Below are positions 38,974 to 45,433 of a stretch of 64,000 nt of DNA, piece by piece. The translations under genes and the position numbers were made by a program. The number at the start of each line of letters is the position of its first letter. The first letter of the stretch is position 1. Origin of the DNA: Sphaerisporangium album (lineage in GTDB: Bacteria > Actinomycetota > Actinomycetes > Streptosporangiales > Streptosporangiaceae). The notes under the pieces are model-generated. The model saw only the letters and a list, made by a program, of their open reading frames with translations. It was not told the origin of the DNA and did not search any database. Location of the stretch: NCBI RefSeq assembly GCF_003323745.1, contig NZ_QOIL01000007.1, positions 124,001 through 188,000 of the forward strand. The letters are read 5' to 3'.

Positions 38974-39034
38974 GTGGTTCACCTCCCATCACGGGGACGC
39001 GGGCCGACGCGGGCGGCCGAAGCGAGCCGGCCTG

Positions 39035-39202
39035 TCAGCCGAAGGTCGAGGCGCTGCCGACGCTCGCGGCGGAGCTGCCGGGGCAGGACGCGGTGGACGC
39101 CGAGGAGGCGGAGAACCAGCAGCCGAGGGCGTTGCCCTGCGGCAGCTCCTCGATCGCCAGGTCACCGTCGATGGCGTACAGCTCGAACTGGTTCGCGGAC
39201 AT
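39035..39202 (-). CDS. RiPP precursor peptide 3
   Basis: Peptide of 55 residues with leader FELYAIDGDLAIEEL and PQGNALG. The core (28-55) begins CWFSASSASTAS, then CPGSSAASVGS and ASTFG. In-phase positions 28 Cys, 31 Ser, 34 Ser, 37 Thr, 40 Cys, 43 Ser and 52 Ser follow the pattern, but 46 (Ala) and 49 (Gly) do not, the only two exceptions among all six peptides up to residue 49. Trp29 and Phe30 are unusual. AAAGGAGTG precedes the ATG. Confidence 0.9.
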   Translation of the reverse strand: MSANQFELYAIDGDLAIEELPQGNALGCWFSASSASTASCPGSSAASVGSASTFG

Positions 39203-39247
39203 GAGCTTCACTCCTTTCGGGATTTCGGGGGTCGCGCCCGAGGGCGC

Positions 39248-39403
39248 CTAGGCGATGGTGGCCTGCGTCGAGACGCAGCTCGTGCACGCGTTGCAGGAGG
39301 CGCACGGGAAGCAGGCGGCGCAGGCGAGGGCGTTGCCCTGCGGAAGTTCCTCGATCGCGAGGTCACCGTTCAGGGCGTACAGGTCGAACTCGATGTGCGA
39401 CAT
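39248..39403 (-). CDS. RiPP precursor peptide 4, Cys-rich core
   Basis: Peptide of 51 residues with leader IEFDLYALNGDLAIEEL and PQGNALA. The core has six Cys at 28, 31, 34, 37, 40 and 43, one every third residue (CAACFPCASC then NACTSC), followed by VSTQATIA with Thr46 and Thr49 in phase. If the YcaO enzyme acts on every Cys, the product would be a poly-thiazole with two residues between rings. It lacks the Cys-Pro step of the other five. Confidence 0.9.
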   Translation of the reverse strand: MSHIEFDLYALNGDLAIEELPQGNALACAACFPCASCNACTSCVSTQATIA

Positions 39404-39431
39404 CACGGTGACGCCTCTCGAGCCGGGGGAA

Positions 39432-39602
39432 TCAGCCCTGGCAGTTGGCGGTCATGATGCTGCCCGCGGTGCTGGGGCAGCTGGCCGTGCCGACCGTCGA
39501 GGCGGTGCTGTAGGTGCCGAGCGCCACGCCCTCGGGAACCTGCTCCAGGAACAGGCCGTCGTCGGGGAGCTCCACGGTGTGCAGGTCGAGCTGGAAGTCC
39601 AT
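39432..39602 (-). CDS. RiPP precursor peptide 5, divergent leader
   Basis: Peptide of 56 residues with the most divergent leader (MDFQLDLHTVELPDDG, LFLEQ, VPEGVALG), two residues longer than the others. The core (30-56) reads TYSTASTVGTAS, then CPSTAGSIM and TANCQG. With the two-residue offset, the same spacing holds: Thr30, Thr33, Thr36, Thr39, Cys42, Thr45, Ser48, Thr51, Cys54. Retention of the phase despite leader drift argues that it is selected. AAGGGATGATC precedes the ATG. Confidence 0.88.
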   Translation of the reverse strand: MDFQLDLHTVELPDDGLFLEQVPEGVALGTYSTASTVGTASCPSTAGSIMTANCQG

Positions 39603-39621
39603 CTTGATCATCCCTTCGGTA

Positions 39622-39789
39622 TCAGGTGTAGGTGGAGAACGAGCTGAACGAAGAGGCGCTGGTGGCGGGGCAGGACGCGCTGGACCCCGTGCCGGCCGTC
39701 GAGACGGACGCGAGCGCGTTGCCGTCGGCGAGGGTCTCCAGCTCGAGCGAGTCGCCGAGGGCGTAGAGCTCGAGTTCGGTTCCGGACAT
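39622..39789 (-). CDS. RiPP precursor peptide 6
   Basis: Peptide of 55 residues, first precursor in transcription order, 27 bases after the SagB-like gene. Leader: TELELYALGDSLELETL then ADGNALA. Core (28-55): SVSTAGTGSSAS, CPATSASSFSS, FSTYT. In-phase Ser/Thr/Cys occur at every position from 28 to 55 in steps of three, with Cys40-Pro41 conserved. The C-terminal part is very similar to peptide 1. AAAGGAGTGATC precedes the ATG. Confidence 0.9.
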   Translation of the reverse strand: MSGTELELYALGDSLELETLADGNALASVSTAGTGSSASCPATSASSFSSFSTYT

Positions 39790-39815
39790 GATCACTCCTT
39801 TCTGGTCTGTCGGGG

Positions 39816-40547
39816 TCACCGGTGGCCGGTCGCCACCGGAGAGGTCTGGGGGGCGCGCGCGGGGGCGCCCAGGGCGAGGGCGAAGATCTGGTGCCGGCTG
39901 GTGCCGTCGCTGCGCAGCGGCCGGCGCACGGAGGCGGGGATGAAGCCCGCGAACACCGTGCCGACCAGGCCGCAGGCCACCGCGTCCAGCCACATCGTGT
40001 ACGCGGCGGCGGACACGCGGCCGAGCAGCATCCGGTAGCCGTGGCCGCCGTGGACCTCGCCGACGCGCTCCAGGTCGGCGTTGATGGAGACGATGGCGGC
40101 GGACTCGCAGAACTCCCACTGCAGCGTGAGGTCGTGCAGCGCGGCGGCGGGCGGCAGGGGCGCGACGGGGGTGTAGGAGCGCCGCGGAGCGTCCAGCCGG
40201 AACATCCCGGGCTCCAGGCCGCCCACCCGGAAGGCGACGACGTCGGTCCGCAGGCCGCAGTCGCCCTGCAGGTCCGGCCAGGCGGCGGCGTCCTCCTCGA
40301 TGCCGCGGGCGACCACGCCGGCCAGCAGGGAGGCCTCGATCGGGTCCGGGGAGAAGAAACGGGTGGACCTGCGCGTGCGCAGCGCGGTCAGAAGGTCGCC
40401 CCGGGGGTGGTGGTCCTCGCCGGCCGTCACGCTCGGGCCCAGCGGGGCGGGCTCGGAGCGCGGCCGCGGGGACTCCGGCGCGCCAGCGGGCGCGGGGGCA
40501 CGGAACGAGCTGATGAGCTCCGCGGCGAGCTCGTGCGGGCTGCTCAC
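39816..40547 (-). CDS. SagB-like nitroreductase-family oxidoreductase
   Basis: Protein of 243 residues resembling one half of a SagB-type azoline dehydrogenase (FMN nitroreductase fold). Landmarks are LLTALRTRRSTRFFSPDPIE (about 52-71), GLEPGMFRLDAPRRSYTPVA, and HGGHGYRMLLGRVSAAAYTM plus WLDAVACGLVGTVFAGFIP. The usual Lys-Tyr pair is not evident, so it may be a structural or accessory partner of the fused SagB protein encoded just upstream. GTG start overlaps the upstream stop (GTGA). Confidence 0.78.
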   Translation of the reverse strand: MSSPHELAAELISSFRAPAPAGAPESPRPRSEPAPLGPSVTAGEDHHPRGDLLTALRTRRSTRFFSPDPIEASLLAGVVARGIEEDAAAWPDLQGDCGLRTDVVAFRVGGLEPGMFRLDAPRRSYTPVAPLPPAAALHDLTLQWEFCESAAIVSINADLERVGEVHGGHGYRMLLGRVSAAAYTMWLDAVACGLVGTVFAGFIPASVRRPLRSDGTSRHQIFALALGAPARAPQTSPVATGHR

Positions 40548-42151
40548 GCGCCGCCTCCCAGGTCGATGATCGCGGTGACGGGTTCGAGGTCGGGGTCGAC
40601 GCCGAGGACGCGGGTGACGGCCTCGTCGTCCCAGGCGGGCCGCAGGGCCATGCGGAGGCCGAGCGCGCGCGCCGCCTCGCGGGCCGTCGCCTGGGCGCAG
40701 CCGGAGTCCAGCAGGACGATGCGCAGGGCGAAGGCCGCGTACTTCTGCGCCACCTTGGGGAAGTCGCCGCTCAGCACCAGCGTCAGCGGCGTCCCGCCGG
40801 GGACGGCGTCCGCCGCCCGCGACAGCCGGGCCAGGCGGTGCTCGGGGCCGACGTAGCCGTAGACGCCGGGCTCGACGCCGGGGACGTCGCGGACGACCGC
40901 GTAGGCCGTGACCGAGCCGATGTTGCCCCCGCTGGCCGTCCACCGCAGCACCCGCTGCTCGCTCTCCGCCTTGTTGCCGGCGACGACCGACAGCATCAGG
41001 GAGAGCTCCTCCGCCCCGAGCGGGCTCGCGGACGCGCGCGTGGCCAGCCGCTCGTGGGCCGGTGGCGGCAGTTCCACCGCCGGCGCCACCGGCCAGGTCC
41101 GCGCGACCCGCTGCAGGGCCAGGTTCGACGGCTTGTAGTGCATCTGGTGGGCTTTGAGGTCGGCGAACTCCTTGGGCGGCATCGCCACCCCGGCCTCGTA
41201 CCGCGCGGCGAGCGAGGCCCGCGCGGCCACCGGGCCCCCGGCGACCGAGCAGCGCTCGCAGCCGGGCCTCGTCGCCGAGGAGTTGTCCTGCTGGGCGAGG
41301 GTCTCCAGGTCCACCGAGCGCCAGCGCATCGGCAGCGGCACCGTGGTGGACCTGGAGACGGCGGCGAACAGCTCGCGGGCGAACAGGGCCACAGCGAGCG
41401 CGTGGTCGCCGTCGACCGGCGCGCGGTCGTCGGTGACGTCGCCGGCGGAGAGGCAGTCCAGGCAGGGGGTGATCTGCGGGTCGGCCATCGGGCCGAGGTC
41501 GGCCCTGCGCCCGCTGAGGCGCAGCCGCATCAGCGGGACGCCCTTCTCCCAGCAGCGGGCGGCGAGCGCGTCGTCCGGGCGGCCGACGCAGGCCACCAGG
41601 GTGGTCTCGACGCGCGGCAGCGGGCCCGTGGCGGGCACGGCGTCCATGGAGCGGCCGAGCTCGGCGCACAGCGCCTCGGCGAGGAAGGGGTCGCCGAAGA
41701 CCTCGACCCTGGCCGCCTGCAGCCGGGCCGCGGCCTGCTCCCAGGCGGCGTTGGCGCCCGTGGAGTCGCCCACCCGGGACAGGAAGTCGGCGAGGGCGTC
41801 GTCGACCTCGTGGGCGAGGTCCTCGGCGGGCGGGGCCTCCTCGATGATCCCGCACGTCCACAGCAGCGACAGCGCCTTGAAGATCACGTCCTCGGTGACG
41901 CCGATCTCGCGGGCCAGCTCGGCGTGGTCGCGCACGCCGTCGAGCCGGTCCAGCAGGGCGGGCAGCATCTCGGTGGCCGACCTGCCGCGCAGCAACTGCT
42001 TCTTGGGCGCCCCCTCGACCACCACCTGGCCGTCCTCGACGCTGATCACCAGCCCCCTGCGGACGCGCGGCCTTCGGGGGACGCGCAGCTGCGGGTCGAA
42101 CCGCGCGGCCTCTCCCATGGCCTCCGCAGTGATCACCGACTTGTCGCTCAT
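40544..42151 (-). CDS. E1-like/SagB-type dehydrogenase fusion protein
   Basis: Protein of 535 residues. The N-terminal 330 residues resemble an E1/ocin-ThiF-like cyclodehydratase partner: a winged-helix-like start (EMLPALLDRLDGVRDHAELA) and two Cys pairs, TPCLDC and PGCERC, likely a zinc site. The C-terminal 200 residues are a SagB-type FMN dehydrogenase (LRWTASGGNIGSVTAYAVV, GVEPGVYGYVG, QKYAAFALRIVLLDSG), with the Lys-Tyr pair of azoline dehydrogenases. It would oxidise azolines to azoles and may help bind the leader. ATG overlaps the ThiF-like gene stop. Confidence 0.83.
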   Translation of the reverse strand: MSDKSVITAEAMGEAARFDPQLRVPRRPRVRRGLVISVEDGQVVVEGAPKKQLLRGRSATEMLPALLDRLDGVRDHAELAREIGVTEDVIFKALSLLWTCGIIEEAPPAEDLAHEVDDALADFLSRVGDSTGANAAWEQAAARLQAARVEVFGDPFLAEALCAELGRSMDAVPATGPLPRVETTLVACVGRPDDALAARCWEKGVPLMRLRLSGRRADLGPMADPQITPCLDCLSAGDVTDDRAPVDGDHALAVALFARELFAAVSRSTTVPLPMRWRSVDLETLAQQDNSSATRPGCERCSVAGGPVAARASLAARYEAGVAMPPKEFADLKAHQMHYKPSNLALQRVARTWPVAPAVELPPPAHERLATRASASPLGAEELSLMLSVVAGNKAESEQRVLRWTASGGNIGSVTAYAVVRDVPGVEPGVYGYVGPEHRLARLSRAADAVPGGTPLTLVLSGDFPKVAQKYAAFALRIVLLDSGCAQATAREAARALGLRMALRPAWDDEAVTRVLGVDPDLEPVTAIIDLGGGA

Positions 42152-42786
42152 CGGCTACCCCCCTTGTCGCTCGCGGCGAGGCCGCGCCACAGGTCTTCAC
42201 TGGTGGGGCGGGGACGGCACCGGAGGCAGCGGTCCACCGCCACCACCGACGCCCTGCTCGTGGCCCCGCTGATCTGGTTGAACCGCCGGACCGTGCCTCC
42301 CAGGGCGCCGGGCGCCCGCTCGCCGAACGCCTCGGCGACGGCCTGGCGGGCGAACGCGGTCGCGATGCCCACGTGGTGGCCGGGGTAGCCGCTCGGGTAC
42401 CTGCCGTCGTTCGCGGCGGCGGCGTGATCGGCATGGCCGGCGCGGACGTGCTGGTCGCGGCGGCGGACGAAGCACCGGTGGCAGGCCGTCCTGCCGGGCA
42501 GGACCAGCGGGCCGCACTGGATGTCGGTGGCCCCGGCCAGCACCGCGAACCAGGGGATCCTCCACGCGAAGGCGGCCCGGTCCAGCGCCTCGGCGATGCG
42601 GGGCCGCTCGTGGGAGGTCGCCAGCACGATCAGATCGGCGTGCGGCCACGCGCTCGGATGGGTTCCGTCCTCGATGTCCTGGACGGTGGCGGAGAAGTGG
42701 CGCTCCAGGCGTCCGGCGACGTCCTTCCCGAACGGTCCGGAGGCGAGGACCAGCAGATGGCGGTCTACGGCGGCGGTGTTCATCAT
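42148..42786 (-). CDS. ThiF-like TOMM leader-binding protein
   Basis: Protein of 212 residues that looks like the C-terminal half of an ocin-ThiF/E1-like partner of YcaO enzymes. It opens with a Rossmann-like strand (HLLVLASGPFGKDVAGRLER) and has a zinc-site pair split between GRTACHRCFVRRRDQH (near 115) and VDRCLRCRPRP (near 193). Such proteins recruit precursor leaders to the cyclodehydratase. Eight bases separate it from the YcaO stop. Tandem ATGs at 42786/42783 make the exact start uncertain. Confidence 0.8.
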   Translation of the reverse strand: MMNTAAVDRHLLVLASGPFGKDVAGRLERHFSATVQDIEDGTHPSAWPHADLIVLATSHERPRIAEALDRAAFAWRIPWFAVLAGATDIQCGPLVLPGRTACHRCFVRRRDQHVRAGHADHAAAANDGRYPSGYPGHHVGIATAFARQAVAEAFGERAPGALGGTVRRFNQISGATSRASVVAVDRCLRCRPRPTSEDLWRGLAASDKGGSR

Positions 42787-42794
42787 CCTCGGCC

Positions 42795-44144
42795 TCACGC
42801 GAAGGGCTGCGGGTGGGGGTTCACGGCGTCCTCGCCGTACACGGGGTGGCCCATGGCGGCGGGGGCGCGGTACAGCCGCGGGTGCCCCAGATAGCGGGCC
42901 CGCTGGGCGAACGAGAGGGGCATGAGCTGCGGGACGAGCACGCGGACGACGGTGGCGCCCACCTGCCGCGCCTCGTCGGTGGTGATGTCCACGACCACGA
43001 CCTCGCATCCGGCGCGGTGCAGGCGGTCCAGCAGCCACGGCAGCGGGGGCTCGGAGGGATCCGGGGCGGGCAGGTCCGCGAGGTCGCGGGTGGGGCGCTC
43101 GCCCTCCAGCAGGAAGTCGAACCGGTGGCGCTGCGCGAGAGGACCGGAGATCAGCGCGCCCCCGACGACGCTGAGCAGGTCCTCGGACGCGCCCGGCGCC
43201 CGGCCGGACATCGCGCGCAGGGCGATCCGCAGCGAGGCGGCCTCGCGGTACAGCTTCGCCACCGCCTTGCCGGGGTCGACGTCGCAGGTCGCGACGACCA
43301 CCTGGGCGAGCGCCGGGTCGTGGTCGGCCAGCAGCAGCCCGTAGACCACCGGGACGCCGAGGTCGGTGGTGGCGTCGAACAGCAGCGTGCGGATGTTCTC
43401 CGAGGCGCCGCGCTCGACGAACGCCCGGTGCCCCGGAGCGAGCGTGTCCAGGTCGTAGGTCAGCCGGGGCAGACGCAGGCGCTGGAGCCACGTCAGGGCG
43501 ATCGAGTCGCGCTCGACCACCTCCAGCAGGCCGTTGACGACGGCGGAGACCGGGTCGCCGTGCGCGGCGCAGCCGGTGGAGACCGGGTGCAGGTAGCGCT
43601 CGGCCGCCGACTCGGGCGGGCACTTGAGGTAGACCTGCACCGCGGGGACGTACACCAGGCGGCCCCGGGTGAGGGACCAGCCGCGCACCCAGCGCAGCGG
43701 CACCCTCGGGTCCACCGGCACCAGGCCGCACCGGGGGTCGGCCAGCTCGGCGGGCGAGCAGTTCGGCCACTCCCACGGCGGGATCGCGTCGTCGCCGAGT
43801 TCGGCGGCGGTCGCCCAGATCATGTCCTCGGCGTGCCAGGCGCAGGAGGAGTAGCGCTCCAGCGACTCGGCGACCGCCAGGTGCGCGGCCGTCTCGCGGT
43901 CGAGGGCGCCGCCGGCCCCGTCGAAGTTCCCCGACGCCGGGTCGTGCGCCCATGCGGCCTGCGCGTCGAGCACGGCGCCGGGATTTCCCAGCGACCCGGT
44001 GAATATCGGGAAATCGGGTTCGCCCTCGGCGACGGGCAGCCAGGTCAATCTGGAAACGAGCCCGTAAGGGGAGACCAGCTTGCCCATGTTCTGAAGAGAT
44101 GCGGGGATATCCGTGCTCTTCGGCACTTCCTCAAGCGTGCGCAT
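42795..44144 (-). CDS. YcaO cyclodehydratase
   Basis: TOMM cyclodehydratase of 449 residues that uses ATP to turn Cys (and possibly Ser/Thr) of the precursor core into azolines. ATP-binding segments typical of YcaO are AHLAVAESLERYSSCAW and LLEVVERDSIALTWLQ (with the paired Glu/Arg residues), and AVAKLYREAASLRIALRAM. The C-terminus ends NPHPQPFA, the Pro-rich tail needed by TOMM YcaO enzymes. AGGAGAATTC precedes the ATG. It is the first gene of the cluster; direct repeats upstream may serve a regulator. Confidence 0.93.
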   Translation of the reverse strand: MRTLEEVPKSTDIPASLQNMGKLVSPYGLVSRLTWLPVAEGEPDFPIFTGSLGNPGAVLDAQAAWAHDPASGNFDGAGGALDRETAAHLAVAESLERYSSCAWHAEDMIWATAAELGDDAIPPWEWPNCSPAELADPRCGLVPVDPRVPLRWVRGWSLTRGRLVYVPAVQVYLKCPPESAAERYLHPVSTGCAAHGDPVSAVVNGLLEVVERDSIALTWLQRLRLPRLTYDLDTLAPGHRAFVERGASENIRTLLFDATTDLGVPVVYGLLLADHDPALAQVVVATCDVDPGKAVAKLYREAASLRIALRAMSGRAPGASEDLLSVVGGALISGPLAQRHRFDFLLEGERPTRDLADLPAPDPSEPPLPWLLDRLHRAGCEVVVVDITTDEARQVGATVVRVLVPQLMPLSFAQRARYLGHPRLYRAPAAMGHPVYGEDAVNPHPQPFA

Positions 44145-44295
44145 TCCGAATTCTCCTGTCGAACATGCGGCGACCGCGAATCGGCCCGGGCCGTGCCCGC
44201 GGCTGCTGTCGCTTTCTCGGGGAGAGGCTCCGGCGGAGCTGCTCAGCCGTAAAACTAGAATGCCGGGAAATGCGGGGCAATATCCGGTGGCCCGT

Positions 44296-44320
44296 CTTAG
44301 GGAAAACTTAGGAAGCTAAG
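44296..44320. promoter_or_regulatory. 11-bp-spaced direct repeat and dyad upstream of ycaO
   Basis: CTTAGGGAA (44296) is repeated as CTTAGGAAG (44307), exactly 11 bases on, and the second copy forms a dyad with CTAAG (44316-44320). Repeats at 11-base spacing are typical of OmpR-type or SARP regulators. They lie about 155 bases upstream of ycaO. An OmpR-type regulator is encoded 2.7 kb upstream. The surrounding 44145-44380 gap holds no gene. Confidence 0.4.
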
Positions 44321-44380
44321 AGCGGGTTAAGCTGACCGGGTCCACGCTTGACGCGCCCCCGCCGCGCCTGGTAACCGGCC

Positions 44381-45433
44381 TCAGCCGACGCCGTACTTCA
44401 CTTCCCGGTAGTACCGCACCGCCCCCGGGTGCAGGGGCACCGGCTCGGTGAACACGGCCGTGCGTTCGTGCAGGTGGCGGGCCTCGGCGTGGGTCGCCGC
44501 CAGTTCCCCGCGCGACTCGAACAGCAGCTTGGTGATCCGGTACGCCAGGTCGGCGGGCATCGCCGCGTTGGCGACGAGCAGGTTGTGCACGCCGATGGTC
44601 GACACGTCGGCGTCGAGCCCGTAGGTGTTGGCGGGGACGGTCCTGGTGACGTAGACGCCGTCGTACTCCCGCTGGAGGGCGGGCACGTACGCGCCGAGCG
44701 GCAGCAGCCGGATCGGCGACGAGCGGGCGAGGGCGGCGATCGCCGGGGTGGGAATGCCGCCGGAGAAGAAGAAGCCCCGGATCTCGCCCCGGCGCATGGC
44801 GTCGGCCGAGTCGGCCACGCCCAGCCGCACGAGCCGCGAGGGCTCGATGCCCGCGGTGCGCAGCAGGCGCAGGACGATCAGCTCGGTGCCCGACTCGGGC
44901 GCGCCGACGGACACCGCGGTCCCGGAGATGTCGGCGGGCCTGCGGATCGGGTCGCCCGCGCCCGTGGTGAACTGGAGGTAGTCGTCGTACAGCAGGGCCA
45001 GGCTGGTGATCGGCCGGCGGCCGAGGAACGGCGCGTGCCCGGCCACGGCGAGGGCGACCGCGTCGATGCTGGCGAAGCCGAGGTCGGCCCGGCCCGCGGC
45101 GACCAGGTGCAGGTTCTCGATCGAGGCGGCGCTCCTCGTGACGACGACGTCGACGTCCCAGCGCCGCCGCATGACGGCCGCCAGCGCCTCGCCGAGCGCG
45201 TAGTACACGCCGCCGGTGCCGCCGGTCGCGATGGTGAGGCGCTCGCGGTGGCCGCGCGAGGAGCACGCGCCGACGCCCAGGAGGAGCGCGGAGGCGAGCG
45301 CCGCGCGCCGCGAGACCCCGCTCACGGCCCCGCGCACGGTTCTGTCCACGGCTCTGTTCACGGCCCCGTCCACGGCTCTGTTCACAGCCCCGTTCACCAC
45401 TCTGGTCACGGCCTCGCTCACGGCCCCGCTCAC
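44381..45433 (-). CDS. TAXI-family substrate-binding lipoprotein with repeat extension
   Basis: TRAP-transporter-associated extracytoplasmic protein of 350 residues. The TAXI domain begins LTIATGGTGGVYYALGEALA and contains RADLGFASIDAVALAVAG. Its signal region SRRAALASALLLGVGAC has a twin arginine and a lipobox, but it is preceded by about 36 residues of a Val-Asn/Asp-Arg-Ala repeat (GAVNRAVDGAVNRAVD) from a DNA tandem repeat. GTG at 45433 overlaps the kinase stop and follows GAGGGGGAG; GTG at 45325 would give a normal signal peptide. No TRAP permease is nearby, so it may feed the adjacent kinase. Confidence 0.85.
   Translation of the reverse strand: MSGAVSEAVTRVVNGAVNRAVDGAVNRAVDRTVRGAVSGVSRRAALASALLLGVGACSSRGHRERLTIATGGTGGVYYALGEALAAVMRRRWDVDVVVTRSAASIENLHLVAAGRADLGFASIDAVALAVAGHAPFLGRRPITSLALLYDDYLQFTTGAGDPIRRPADISGTAVSVGAPESGTELIVLRLLRTAGIEPSRLVRLGVADSADAMRRGEIRGFFFSGGIPTPAIAALARSSPIRLLPLGAYVPALQREYDGVYVTRTVPANTYGLDADVSTIGVHNLLVANAAMPADLAYRITKLLFESRGELAATHAEARHLHERTAVFTEPVPLHPGAVRYYREVKYGVG

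Noticed and set aside
38592-39789. Repeated short genes as a CRISPR-like or simple DNA repeat
   Set aside because: The similarity is in coding sequence with separate starts, stops and ribosome binding sites, and it varies by codon; they are duplicated genes.
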